Source: Chryseobacterium sp. G0186 (GTDB taxonomy: Bacteria; Bacteroidota; Bacteroidia; Flavobacteriales; Weeksellaceae). Taken from it: 64,000 nucleotides of DNA. The notes under the pieces are model-generated. The model was not told where the DNA came from. It searched no databases and saw nothing but the letters and a program-made list of their open reading frames with translations. Positions 17,661 to 27,396 of the stretch are shown piece after piece. Each line of letters opens with the position of its first letter. The first letter of the stretch is position 1. The DNA lies in assembly GCF_003815675.1 (NCBI RefSeq), contig NZ_CP033918.1:310001-374000 (forward strand), in the 5' to 3' direction. The translations under genes were made by a program, and so were the position numbers.

Positions 17661-18196
17661 TGAAGTTGACATTAGTGTGTTTTTTACTGACGGCCAATAT
17701 CATGTCTGCGCAGAAGATTTTTTGGAAAGAAGACCAGAAATTGGTTTGGGAAAATTTTAAAAGCTCTGTCAATAGAAAGAATAATCCGGATGTGGCAGCA
17801 TATACCAATTGTGGCTGGGAATATTCTGTTGTAAAATCTACCAATCCGAAATCGCCTGTTACCATTGAAATCAAAACGATATTCAACGAAGATAAGTCCT
17901 GGAAAGATGTAAAAAAAATCAATGACTATATCTTACTGCATGAGCAAAAACATTTTGATATTGCTGAACTATTTGTAAGGAAATTCAGAAAAGCTATTGC
18001 TGAAAAAGTCAGAACTTCCGGTGATTACAATAAATTATTTAAAGCAATCTATAGCGAAATATCCAACCAATATAAAAATTATCAGATCTCCTATGACAGA
18101 GATACCCGTCATGGGATGAATAAAGAAAAGCAGGCAGAATATAACACTGCTATTTCTGAAGAACTAGAAAACCTTAAAAGCTACCAGGCCCCTTGA
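17660..18196 (+). CDS. DUF922-like putative zinc protease
   Basis: 178 residues with a signal peptide (LTLVCFLLTANIMSAQ). The body resembles the DUF922 family of predicted metalloproteases: WENFK segment near the start, a HEQKHFDIAELF motif of HExxH type (His, Glu, Lys, His) around residue 93, and a TRHGMNKEKQAEYN segment near the C-terminus that supplies a further His. It is translationally coupled to the upstream lipoprotein and overlaps the downstream nuclease gene by 4 nt. Likely periplasmic. The substrate is unknown. Confidence 0.8.
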   Translation: MKLTLVCFLLTANIMSAQKIFWKEDQKLVWENFKSSVNRKNNPDVAAYTNCGWEYSVVKSTNPKSPVTIEIKTIFNEDKSWKDVKKINDYILLHEQKHFDIAELFVRKFRKAIAEKVRTSGDYNKLFKAIYSEISNQYKNYQISYDRDTRHGMNKEKQAEYNTAISEELENLKSYQAP

Positions 18197-20880
18197 AATT
18201 CCTCAATAAGATCATTCACGAACTATTGTCACAAAACCCGGATCTTTCCGCGTTTAATATTATCCTGCCGGGAAAACGTCCTATTGTATTCATAAGACAG
18301 ATTCTGGAGGAAAATAATTATTCAGGGTTTCTTCCCAACTTTTTTACAGTAGAGGAGCTGATCAATACCATTGCAGACAAACAGGTGATTCAGGGTATTC
18401 CGCTCTGGCTTTTTTCGTTTGATGTCTACCGAAGCCTGAATTTGATTCCCTATGATGATTTTGCTGAATTTCTAAAGTGGTTTCCAACATTACAGAAAGA
18501 CTGGGATGATATTCTGAAATTCTCAGATAATGACCAGGCCGTTTTACAGTACATGTTTGATGAGGAAAGGATCAAGGAATGGGCACAGGATCTGGGAGAA
18601 GATGATGATGTTCCGAGAAAGAAGTTTCTTAATTTCTGGCAGAATATGAATGTTTTTCTTCCTGCATTAAAAGAAAGGTTGAGGGAAAAGAACTGGGCAA
18701 CCTCAGGAATGATCCACGAGGCAGCTAAAGCGAGTATTACTGATTTTGCAAAGAATACCTCAGAGCAGTTTGTATTTTGCGGATTTAACGCCTTTACTCC
18801 CGTTGAGGAAAAGCTGGTAAGAAGCCTTTTGCAATGGAATAAAGCACAATGTTTTTTTCAGGCAGATCGCTATTACTTTGATGATGAAAGACAGGAGGCC
18901 GGGAAATTCCTCAGAAATCATAAAACATGGAAAGAATTTGATGACAACAGAGCCTTTCAATGGATTGAAGATGATTTTAGCCAGCCCAAAAAAATCAAGG
19001 TATATGAAGTTTCCGGAAATGTGACCCAAACTAAGGTGCTGCCGGAGATTTTTAAAGAAATCAACAATAAAACCTATTCCAATACGGCTGTAGTGCTGTT
19101 GGATGAAAATCTTCTTCCTGCAAGTCTGGATGTGATGCATGGCGTTGAGAATTTGAATATTACGATGGGGTTCCCGTTGAAGAATCTTTCTTTTTCCAAT
19201 GCAGTGAAACGCCTTTTTTATCTGCAAAAACAGCTTGAAAAAAATAAATCATCATATTATTACAGAGATCTATTTCCAATTCTGGAAGAATTGCCTAAAT
19301 CTGCTGAAGATGAGCAGATTATTAATGATTTTAAAGCCAAAATAGAGGAGAGAAACATCGTCTATATTTCCAGAAAGCTTTTGCATGAGCTTTTGGGTGG
19401 GTTATCTTATTTCGGCCTTCTTCAAAAGGCGGTAAGCACCAATATATATCTGGATGTTCTTATAGACTTTTGCCAGCAGGTAAAATGGCTGGAAATTGAT
19501 GACATTCAGTATGAAAATGTTTCCCATTTTGAGAATGCGTTCAGGATCATTAAGAATCAGCTGACGCCGTATAATATCGAAATCAAAATGGAAACCCTTG
19601 AAATTCTGATCAATCAGCATATTAACTCTGAAAGTATAGATTTTCAGGGAGAACCACTGAGAGGACTTCAGATCATGGGGCTATTGGAGACGCGTCTTCT
19701 GAACTTTGAGAATGTAGTTTTGCTTTCTGTGAATGAGGGGAAACTGCCACTGGGGAACTCTCAGAATACCTATATTCCTTTTGATATCAGAAGATTTTTT
19801 GATCTTCATACTTTCCTTGAAAATGACAGTATTTATGCTTATCACTTTTACAGGTTGATTCAGGATGCGAAAAACGTTCACCTGTTGTATAATGCCTTAA
19901 GCTCGGGAGTGAATACCGGTGAAAAGAGTAGGTTTATCACCCAGATTGAGATGGAGAGTTCTCATGAGATCGAACATTTGATCATTGAAAATTCTTCTGA
20001 ACCCATTGCGACCAAACCTATAGAAATTTCCAAGACACAAATTGTACAGGAGCGTCTTCAAAAATGGAAAGAAAAAGTTTCCGCTTCACACCTTACAAGC
20101 TACCTTTATAATCCGATTGATTTTTACTTATCCAAGATTTTGAATACTTCAGAAACGGATGAAATTGAGGAAGAACTGTCTATAAAAAACTACGGAAACC
20201 TGGTGCATTATTCACTTCAAGAAGTATATGAGAACCTTAAGGGTAAAGTGTTAAAAGAAAGTGATTTAAAAGATTCAGTTAAAGCGATAGATCACTATAT
20301 AAATATTGCCATTGAAAAACTGAAGCATCAGCCTGAATTCTATGAGAAAGGGATGAATTACATTCATAAGGCGATTGCTAAAAAGGTGATTGAAAACATT
20401 CTTAATCATGATCTTGAACTGATCCGGCAAGGCAATAAACTGGAGATTATTGATATTGAAAGGAAGTTTGAAAATGTAGAGTTTTATCTTGAAGGCAATG
20501 ATAAGATTTCATTCCTCGGATTCATTGACAGGATCGATAAACTGAACGGAACATTAAGGATTATTGATTATAAAACAGCCAAGATTAAAAATCTTACTAT
20601 AAAGATTGATGAGAATAATGTTGCAGATTATTTCCACAATAGCGACAGAAAACAGGCTCTTCAGCTTTGTATTTATCATTATGTGGTACAACATCTTCCT
20701 GAGTTTTGGGGGTTCCCGATAGAAACAGGGATCTGGAGCTTTGCTGAGGCTAAAAAAGGAATGGTTCCTCTGCAGTTTGATAAAGGAGATATTGATGATG
20801 CCATGAAATCTGTGAAAAGCCTTATTCTCGAAATTCTGAACCCGGATATCAACTTCGTGGAAACGGTAAAATCCTATTAG
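18193..20880 (+). CDS. PD-(D/E)XK nuclease family protein, AddB-like
   Basis: 895-residue cytoplasmic protein. The C-terminal part (from about residue 640) is a RecB-family nuclease: SASHLTSYLYNPIDFYL, then GFIDRID and RIIDYKTAK, which provide the D...D-x-K motif. The long N-terminal region is helicase-like but without a clear Walker A, as in inactivated AddB/RecC-type subunits. Start: a TTG at 18193 overlaps the DUF922 stop (TTGA); no ATG exists in frame until about residue 115, which would remove a conserved-looking N-terminus. No AddA/RecB helicase is adjacent. A role in double-strand break repair is inferred. Confidence 0.85.
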   Translation: MKFLNKIIHELLSQNPDLSAFNIILPGKRPIVFIRQILEENNYSGFLPNFFTVEELINTIADKQVIQGIPLWLFSFDVYRSLNLIPYDDFAEFLKWFPTLQKDWDDILKFSDNDQAVLQYMFDEERIKEWAQDLGEDDDVPRKKFLNFWQNMNVFLPALKERLREKNWATSGMIHEAAKASITDFAKNTSEQFVFCGFNAFTPVEEKLVRSLLQWNKAQCFFQADRYYFDDERQEAGKFLRNHKTWKEFDDNRAFQWIEDDFSQPKKIKVYEVSGNVTQTKVLPEIFKEINNKTYSNTAVVLLDENLLPASLDVMHGVENLNITMGFPLKNLSFSNAVKRLFYLQKQLEKNKSSYYYRDLFPILEELPKSAEDEQIINDFKAKIEERNIVYISRKLLHELLGGLSYFGLLQKAVSTNIYLDVLIDFCQQVKWLEIDDIQYENVSHFENAFRIIKNQLTPYNIEIKMETLEILINQHINSESIDFQGEPLRGLQIMGLLETRLLNFENVVLLSVNEGKLPLGNSQNTYIPFDIRRFFDLHTFLENDSIYAYHFYRLIQDAKNVHLLYNALSSGVNTGEKSRFITQIEMESSHEIEHLIIENSSEPIATKPIEISKTQIVQERLQKWKEKVSASHLTSYLYNPIDFYLSKILNTSETDEIEEELSIKNYGNLVHYSLQEVYENLKGKVLKESDLKDSVKAIDHYINIAIEKLKHQPEFYEKGMNYIHKAIAKKVIENILNHDLELIRQGNKLEIIDIERKFENVEFYLEGNDKISFLGFIDRIDKLNGTLRIIDYKTAKIKNLTIKIDENNVADYFHNSDRKQALQLCIYHYVVQHLPEFWGFPIETGIWSFAEAKKGMVPLQFDKGDIDDAMKSVKSLILEILNPDINFVETVKSY

Positions 20881-21066
20881 AATTTAAAAATACTTTTCTT
20901 TCTGCTAAATTCTTTGGCTTATATTAAGTGTCTTTAGTTCGTATTTTCAATATTATTTACGCTTTTTCTGAACAAGGAGGGGTAATGTTTTTTTTGCTGA
21001 ACTTTGTGGTATAGTTGTATATTTACGGGAAATATTTTCATTTTACTTTATAAAATTGGCTGTCAC

Positions 21067-23430
21067 ATGAAAAAACTCCTGATATTTTTAACAATCGTTT
21101 TTTCTTTCTCTCTTCAATCTCAGCAAATAAACGATTCCCTGAATGTCAGACTACAAAATATCACCAAGGATACCAAGTTTGGATTGGCGCTTAGTGGAGG
21201 TGGAGCAAAAGGATTTGCACATATCGGGATTTTGAAGATGATTGATTCCCTGGGAATTAAGGTGGATTATATAACAGGAACAAGTATGGGCGGGATTCTT
21301 GGCGGTTTATATGGAATGGGTTATAATGCTGATCAGCTCAAGAAAACCATTTATAAGGTAGACTGGAACAGAATTCTAAGCAATAAAATCCCCTACAATA
21401 AGGTGAATATCAGCGAAAAGGATGAATATGATAAATACATCCTTGAGTTTCCTGTAGTGAAGGGAATTCCGACACTTCCCAGCTCCTATATTGAAGGGCA
21501 ATATATGGGAGAAGTTCTGAATACCCTGACATTTAATGCAAAGCATATCAATGATTTCAGTCAGCTACGTATTCCCGTAGAGCTTACTTCCTCGGATATT
21601 GAAAACGGAGGCCTGATCATGCAGAAAAAAGGATCATTACCGCTGGCTATCCGGTCCACATTGGCGATACCGGCAGCGTTTGCTCCGGTTTATATTGATG
21701 GTAAACTATTGGTAGACGGTGGGTTAGATCGTAATTATCCCGCTAATGAGGTGCGTCAGATGGGTGCTGATTTTGTGATCGGAGGATATACGGGCTTCAG
21801 GCTCTTCACAAAAAAAGAAATTGAAAACCCGATGAAGATGATCTACCAGACGCATGCCATTCGTTCTGTAGAGGATTTTAAGCATCAGAAAGCACTTTCC
21901 AATATTCTGGTAGATTTTGTAGATCCATTGGGAGACATTACCACAAAGGACTTTGCCAGATACAGAAAGATCATTAAAATTGGTGAAATGGAAGCCAAAA
22001 GGCATCTTCCTGAATTTGTAGCATTGGCAGAGGCTCAGCGAAAGCTTGGCATCAAGTATGAGCATGAAATGATTGAGGAGGTAAAGCTGCCTACGACAAA
22101 ATTTACCTTTAATGAGGAAAACGGAACTCCGCTTACCGATCCTGTTGAAGTAGATGTTATCAAGAGGGAACTGAGGCTTTCCGAGGGGAAGTATTATGAT
22201 GTGAAAACAGTTAATGAAGCCATAGACAGGGTTTTTGGGATGCGTCAGTATGAAAAGGTGTATTATACCTATACCCGTGATGGAGAAGGGCTTATTATGA
22301 ATATTTTTGTTAAAAAGGTAAAGAAAGGAGCGTTCAAACTGGCCCTTCATTATGATACTGAGCAGTCGGTGGGGATTATCGTTAATTATACCTACAGAAA
22401 TATCCTTGCGAACAGATCCAGATTTCTGGCCACTATTGATATATCAGAACGTTTTAAGGCTCGAGTGGCCTATCAGCGTTTTCTGGGTAGTGGAGACCAT
22501 TGGTGGTTGGATCTTGAAGCGAAGATTGTTCATCTTAAAAGTAATGACCTGACATTCCGGGTTTTTAGCCTTGATGAAGATTATAATACTCGTTTTCCCA
22601 ATCATATGTATCGAAACATCACCGGAAAAATTGCCCTGAATTATAATATCACTCCTAATGCTTTTATTTCCCTTGGAACAGAATTTAGTACAGAAAGGAT
22701 GTACAGTTTACTGGATAAAGTAGATCAGGCAAAATTCGATAATTACAGCAAAAAGCTTTACAACCACAGCAATTTTAATACATTTTTGAAATTTGAACAG
22801 AATAACCTGAACAAAAAATATTACTTTACAAAAGGAAATCATCTTCAGGTCAGTACAAGGTTTTACTATGGAAATCAATATCAATTGTATGATCTTGAAA
22901 CGGTACAACCCTTATTATATCCACTTTTGAATCCTAAGGATTCTTACTATTACGAACCCCAAAATCTGGTCTCATTTACGCTGAATGAAAACTTTGCCCA
23001 TCCTATCACAAGGAGGCTTGCCGTTAAGGCTAATCTGTTTTTAGGAACAAGCTTCGGAGCACAAAGAGAAGATCAGGTACCTTATCTTTTTCTAAACCAA
23101 AAATATAATCTGGGAGGTAGTGAATATAATTATGACCTTTTAAACCCTGAATTTAATGGTCTCCGTCAAAAAGAATTGCCAATGACCTCTGTAGCAAAGG
23201 TAGGTTTATCTCTTCAGTACAGAATGATGAAGAAATTGTATCTGAGCCCATCTTTTACCTATGGAAAGGTGAGTGATGAGTTTTCTCCTTTCAATAATAG
23301 CTACGAGATGTTTGGTTATGGAGTGAATCTGGGATATGAATCTCTTTTAGGACCTATCAATCTTAATATTTCCAGAAATAATCAGCTTGATTTTTCAAGG
23401 ATCTATTTCAGTATAGGGTTTAAGTTTTAA
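21067..23430 (+). CDS. Patatin-like phospholipase fused to outer-membrane barrel (type Vd-like)
   Basis: 787 residues. Signal peptide (residues 1-19), then a patatin lipase domain with the oxyanion motif SGGGAKGF (43-50), nucleophile Ser73 in GTSMG and Asp217 in VDGG. A POTRA-like segment (about 330-400) leads into a Omp85/BamA-type beta-barrel that ends in a terminal Phe (IYFSIGFKF). This is the layout of PlpD-type (type Vd) autotransporters. The lipase should be secreted or surface-held. I chose the ATG at 21067; an earlier in-frame TTG at 21004 adds an unlikely 21 residues before the signal peptide. Confidence 0.9.
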   Translation: MKKLLIFLTIVFSFSLQSQQINDSLNVRLQNITKDTKFGLALSGGGAKGFAHIGILKMIDSLGIKVDYITGTSMGGILGGLYGMGYNADQLKKTIYKVDWNRILSNKIPYNKVNISEKDEYDKYILEFPVVKGIPTLPSSYIEGQYMGEVLNTLTFNAKHINDFSQLRIPVELTSSDIENGGLIMQKKGSLPLAIRSTLAIPAAFAPVYIDGKLLVDGGLDRNYPANEVRQMGADFVIGGYTGFRLFTKKEIENPMKMIYQTHAIRSVEDFKHQKALSNILVDFVDPLGDITTKDFARYRKIIKIGEMEAKRHLPEFVALAEAQRKLGIKYEHEMIEEVKLPTTKFTFNEENGTPLTDPVEVDVIKRELRLSEGKYYDVKTVNEAIDRVFGMRQYEKVYYTYTRDGEGLIMNIFVKKVKKGAFKLALHYDTEQSVGIIVNYTYRNILANRSRFLATIDISERFKARVAYQRFLGSGDHWWLDLEAKIVHLKSNDLTFRVFSLDEDYNTRFPNHMYRNITGKIALNYNITPNAFISLGTEFSTERMYSLLDKVDQAKFDNYSKKLYNHSNFNTFLKFEQNNLNKKYYFTKGNHLQVSTRFYYGNQYQLYDLETVQPLLYPLLNPKDSYYYEPQNLVSFTLNENFAHPITRRLAVKANLFLGTSFGAQREDQVPYLFLNQKYNLGGSEYNYDLLNPEFNGLRQKELPMTSVAKVGLSLQYRMMKKLYLSPSFTYGKVSDEFSPFNNSYEMFGYGVNLGYESLLGPINLNISRNNQLDFSRIYFSIGFKF

Positions 23431-23434
23431 AATA

Positions 23435-23470
23435 AAAAATAACCTTATTCAAACGAATAAGGTTATTTTT
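23435..23470. terminator. Bidirectional terminator
   Basis: Perfect 16-bp stem AAAAATAACCTTATTC / GAATAAGGTTATTTTT with a 4-nt loop AAAC, followed by TT on the plus strand and preceded by an A run. It lies between the convergent patatin and peroxidase genes and can serve both. Confidence 0.9.
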
Positions 23471-23493
23471 TTATAATCTTTGGAATCTTAAAT

Positions 23494-24630
23494 CTATTGC
23501 CTTGGAATTTCAGGTCTTGGCATTTTGTAATAACTTCCTGAAACACATTTTAAAAATGAAACAACAGCATCCAGTTCCTGTTCATTGAGGTTTAGAGGTT
23601 TCATCAAATGATCGGTTACAGGGAAATTAGGATCTGCTTTTTTCTCTTCAGCTGTAGGATTGATCATCTGCATTCCGCTGTTGTACAGACTTACAACACC
23701 ATGCAGATCGTCCATCAGGCCATTGTGCATCCACGGGGCAGTATATTCCAGATCCCTTAATGAGGGAGTTTTGAATTTTCCCACATCATTGGGATTCTTT
23801 GTAATTGTAAACAGGCCAAGGTCTTCATACTCGCGTTTGTAATACGTAAGACCGATATTATGAAAAGACTCATCTGTCATGTATTTCCCGTAGTGACAGT
23901 TCATGCATCTTGCCTTGGTACGGAACAGGTGCATCCCATAGATTTCTTTATCGCTCATCGCTTTGTGATCACCTTTGATGAATTTATCCAGTTTGCTTGG
24001 CTGACTTCTGAGCGTCTTTTGAAAAGTAGCCAGTGCTTTGGCTATTTTGTCAAATGTAATTTCATCACTTTTGTAGACCTCCTTAAAAAGCGTTTTATAC
24101 TCTTTAACCTTGGAAAGCTTGCCCGCTAGCTTTTCAGGCTTCATATTCATTTCATTATGCGCTGAAATAGGTCCTACAAGTTGTTCTTCCAGTGTCTTTG
24201 CTCTTCCGTCCCAGAAAAATGAAGTTCTTTCTGCAATATTAAAGAGTGACTGTGTATTTCTTTTTCCCTGCAGGTGATCATTGCCCAGAGCCACTTCCTG
24301 GCCGTCGCTCCATCCCAGTTCAGGATTGTGACAGCTGCTGCATGAAATCTGGCTGGACGATGATAGTTTAGGATCAAAAAATAGCTTTTTCCCCAACATG
24401 ACTTCAGGAAGTTCCTGAGTGTCATAATAATTGGAATCCCATTCAATGGCTGCGAATTCTTTCCATTGTACCTCCGGGTCCACTGAGGGCGAGGGCCAGT
24501 ATTGTAATGGTTTTTTGTATTGTGCCACAACCTCTCCATAGTCTACACTATATTTTCGAATGGTATGCTGCATACAGAAAAAGGAGATTAATCCGATTAG
24601 CAGTATGAGTTTGAGCGTTGAAAATTTCAT
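23494..24630 (-). CDS. Di-heme cytochrome c peroxidase (MauG/CcpA family)
   Basis: 378-residue periplasmic protein with an N-terminal signal/anchor. Two c-type heme motifs are present: CSSCH (97-101) and CMNCH (242-246), plus the conserved NTQSLFN and SLRDLEYTAPWMHNG segments. Family members reduce hydrogen peroxide with electrons from cytochromes or copper proteins; MauG-like members oxidise proteins instead. It is the last gene of an operon with a TonB-dependent receptor, a DUF4876 lipoprotein and a DUF6850 barrel (14 nt gap), so its job probably serves that surface system. Confidence 0.93.
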   Translation of the reverse strand: MKFSTLKLILLIGLISFFCMQHTIRKYSVDYGEVVAQYKKPLQYWPSPSVDPEVQWKEFAAIEWDSNYYDTQELPEVMLGKKLFFDPKLSSSSQISCSSCHNPELGWSDGQEVALGNDHLQGKRNTQSLFNIAERTSFFWDGRAKTLEEQLVGPISAHNEMNMKPEKLAGKLSKVKEYKTLFKEVYKSDEITFDKIAKALATFQKTLRSQPSKLDKFIKGDHKAMSDKEIYGMHLFRTKARCMNCHYGKYMTDESFHNIGLTYYKREYEDLGLFTITKNPNDVGKFKTPSLRDLEYTAPWMHNGLMDDLHGVVSLYNSGMQMINPTAEEKKADPNFPVTDHLMKPLNLNEQELDAVVSFLKCVSGSYYKMPRPEIPRQ

Positions 24631-24644
24631 GATGTTTTTTTAAT

Positions 24645-26159
24645 TTAAAAAATACTTCCTATAGTAGCCGCAAATAATACATTGTTGCCATTATTGAAGT
24701 TGCTGTAAATGATCTTGGTTCCCACGTATGCATTTTTTATTACCGGAACACTGAAATGGAAATTAATATCCAGTTTTGATTGCCAGAAACCGGATGACTG
24801 ATACGCATAGTTTTCTTGCAGCATTTGATTAATGGATGGTTTTCCGGAATTATTGAATACTCCATTTTTGTTATAGACATCCGTCACAGAAAGTCCCAGT
24901 AATACAGAAAGAGTCTGATTGTTTTTAAATGTTTTTACCCATTGATAATCCGATCCATATATTAGACTACTTAAATCAATTGTTGATAGGGGACTGGTGT
25001 ATTTCTCTTTACTTTGCATCCAGCCAACATAGGGCAATATGGAGGATTTTACATTCCCGTTTCCAAACTTTAATAGTCCTTTAAGAAGTACATTGTTCAT
25101 TTTGTGGCTGTATTTTTCTACACTGCCTATCTTGAGGTAATTTCTGGAGTTGTCATTCAGAAAGAGGTTTTCAGTTCCCTTTCTTTCCGTACTGGTTCCA
25201 TCCATGGAAATACCCCAAAGAAGTTTACCTGTTTCAAAGAACTTTCCCAATGAAAAACTGAATTGCTGTTCATTTATTTTTGAAGCATTAAGATCTGTAT
25301 ATTCTGTAAGAAGCTTATCCAGAGTGAACTTTCTCAGTCCAATATTAATATACCAGTTTCTGTTGCTGGGTTCAAATATCTGAAGCCCACCGCTATAAGA
25401 CCATCCCTCATAGTAGGCCTGACGAAGTTTTCCTGAAAGCAGTTCATTGTAATTTCCCAGTCCGCCCATGTTATAAATTGTAGGGAATCCCTGATTGCTC
25501 ACAAAGCTCAGATAATGTTTCTGTGTATATTTTTCGGCATCCAAATAAACTCCAACTTTAAACTTCCGGAACATCATCTTATTGACTCCCAGTGCTAATG
25601 AAAAGTTGGCTGTTGTATTCTTAGGTCTGGGATCTACATCACGGTAACTTAAACTAGCTCTGTAACGTCCCGTAATTCCTATGGTAAAGGTGTTGATCTG
25701 CTTTGAATACCCTCCTGAAAAGCTGTAATTTTCAAACTTCATATCGCCGCCTACACTGTCGGCAGCTACATAAGGATAAATGAGGTCATAATCAGCATTT
25801 TCGTTCCATACCACCTGTTTGCTTTTTCCCTGGGAATACGATGCATTTCCCCAGACCACGGTCTGGTTATCCAATTTCTGCAGAGTACGTGCTTCCGCTC
25901 CCCAAAGGTTTTTTCCTTTGCCTTTTTGTTGTATTTCTAAAGGAGTATTACTGATCTCTGTAAACAGATTGAACATGGTAATACTGTGTTTTCTTGCATC
26001 TATATTGCTGGCAGGATTCACGTTGATTCTGCTTTTAAACAGCCTTTCAGAACTGTATTCTTCATGAATTTTATCTGCAATGGTATCATTGATCTGAGCA
26101 CTTATTTTTGTGCTGAGCATAGATAGTAACAGAGCTGGTATGGAAAGAAAATACTTCAT
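24645..26159 (-). CDS. DUF6850-like outer-membrane beta-barrel protein
   Basis: 504 residues. Signal peptide ending STKISAQ, then a beta-rich sequence with alternating aromatic strands, glycine turns and a C-terminal strand ending GSIF, as expected of an outer-membrane barrel. It matches the family named DUF6850, from memory of proteins that accompany DUF4876 lipoproteins. It starts 1 nt after the DUF4876 stop and is followed after 14 nt by the peroxidase. No catalytic motif is visible. A channel or a surface assembly partner is plausible. Confidence 0.8.
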   Translation of the reverse strand: MKYFLSIPALLLSMLSTKISAQINDTIADKIHEEYSSERLFKSRINVNPASNIDARKHSITMFNLFTEISNTPLEIQQKGKGKNLWGAEARTLQKLDNQTVVWGNASYSQGKSKQVVWNENADYDLIYPYVAADSVGGDMKFENYSFSGGYSKQINTFTIGITGRYRASLSYRDVDPRPKNTTANFSLALGVNKMMFRKFKVGVYLDAEKYTQKHYLSFVSNQGFPTIYNMGGLGNYNELLSGKLRQAYYEGWSYSGGLQIFEPSNRNWYINIGLRKFTLDKLLTEYTDLNASKINEQQFSFSLGKFFETGKLLWGISMDGTSTERKGTENLFLNDNSRNYLKIGSVEKYSHKMNNVLLKGLLKFGNGNVKSSILPYVGWMQSKEKYTSPLSTIDLSSLIYGSDYQWVKTFKNNQTLSVLLGLSVTDVYNKNGVFNNSGKPSINQMLQENYAYQSSGFWQSKLDINFHFSVPVIKNAYVGTKIIYSNFNNGNNVLFAATIGSIF

Positions 26160-26160
26160 T

Positions 26161-27375
26161 TTAATTAAATAATGATGGTTTTACACCATGTTCAAAGTCT
26201 GTGGTAGAATTATTGGTGTCTTTTAAAATGTTTTTCCCATCCAGTGTTTTTCCCATTACTTTTCTGCGAACGGCTTTTCCAAAACGGTTTTTATCTCCAT
26301 CAAATGTTGAAACAGACGTCCATCCCATATCAAGAGCCGGAGAAGTTACCAACCACTGGAAAGAATCCTGCACACTAAGATTCACGACATCCGTAATCCA
26401 TTCATTAGGGATTTTAACAGCAATCTCATCCATTGGATAAACATCCCCTCCAAACGTAAGATTGTAAGTATAGGTATAAGAGTTTTGGGCTACCAGAGCT
26501 TCATTACTCATTCCTTTTGGCATACGGGCCAGTGCGTAGGCATAGTATCCCTGATTATGAATGACCATTTTTTCAAACACGTTAACCATCTTTGGTACGG
26601 CAGGATTGTCAATATCGTCAGAATCTTCCTTGAAGATCTGGAAATTAGCTTGCGAAAGATTAATGGAAGAAGGGTTAAATTCCTTATGATTAATGGCATC
26701 CTCAGCAATAATGATAGATTCCCCAGGCAATACAGGATACGTATTTCCTGTTCCCGGAATTCTGATAATAGCTCCTGCAGATAGGGTAGTTCCCATGATA
26801 TTCGGGCTGTAATCCTGCTTTTCATTGGTCATAAAGCTGGACTGTATCAATAGCATCCCATCAGCATATAGAGTCTGATCTGTATTATTGGTGATTTTAA
26901 AATACTGGTCTCCAAAATACATAGCTCCCTGTGGTGTTTTTGATCCCGTAAAAAATATCTCTTCCAGGATAAGGTCACTGCTTCCGGCTTTCATGGCAAT
27001 TTCCATGGTTTTGCTCAGTTCACTTCCATTGATTACCATTCCTGTTTGTACACCGCCCACTTTGGCTTCTGTAGACCCTGAATTGTCATTATAAACAATA
27101 CTTCCTTCTGCTATGATGTTGTAGGTTCCGGAAGGAAGGGTAACCTGTAGGGTATTGGTATTTTTTAATTCCTGAGTAGTCGTAAACCCTGTATTAAGTT
27201 CCTTGAAGCTGATCGTAAGGTGTTTATATTCCTTAACCTGAATGCTTTCCGGAACCAGTTTTAGGTTCAGTTTTAAAGAGGTTTGTGCCTCTGGAGAATC
27301 AGAATCGGAAGAACATGCTGTAAAGCTGATCACAGCAAACACTAATAAGAGTGTTCTAAATAAATGTTTTAACAT
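26161..27375 (-). CDS. DUF4876 lipoprotein
   Basis: 404-residue lipoprotein: signal ends in SFTACSS with Cys21 lipidated, followed by SDSDSPE, which fits a surface-exposed lipoprotein. A transthyretin/CNA-like beta domain (about 30-130) precedes a lamin-tail-like region (DLILEEIFFTGSKTPQG onward), and the late part contains a FGKAVRRK segment. The layout fits the DUF4876 family. It lies 21 nt downstream of the TonB-dependent receptor gene, and probably forms the surface lid or capture protein of that receptor. The ligand is unknown. Confidence 0.85.
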   Translation of the reverse strand: MLKHLFRTLLLVFAVISFTACSSDSDSPEAQTSLKLNLKLVPESIQVKEYKHLTISFKELNTGFTTTQELKNTNTLQVTLPSGTYNIIAEGSIVYNDNSGSTEAKVGGVQTGMVINGSELSKTMEIAMKAGSSDLILEEIFFTGSKTPQGAMYFGDQYFKITNNTDQTLYADGMLLIQSSFMTNEKQDYSPNIMGTTLSAGAIIRIPGTGNTYPVLPGESIIIAEDAINHKEFNPSSINLSQANFQIFKEDSDDIDNPAVPKMVNVFEKMVIHNQGYYAYALARMPKGMSNEALVAQNSYTYTYNLTFGGDVYPMDEIAVKIPNEWITDVVNLSVQDSFQWLVTSPALDMGWTSVSTFDGDKNRFGKAVRRKVMGKTLDGKNILKDTNNSTTDFEHGVKPSLFN

Positions 27376-27396
27376 AACTTTATTAAATTGAAATTG

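Noticed and set aside
21724..22350. 208-codon open frame on the minus strand inside the patatin gene
   Set aside because: Antisense to the intact patatin/barrel gene, with no start context or recognisable motif.
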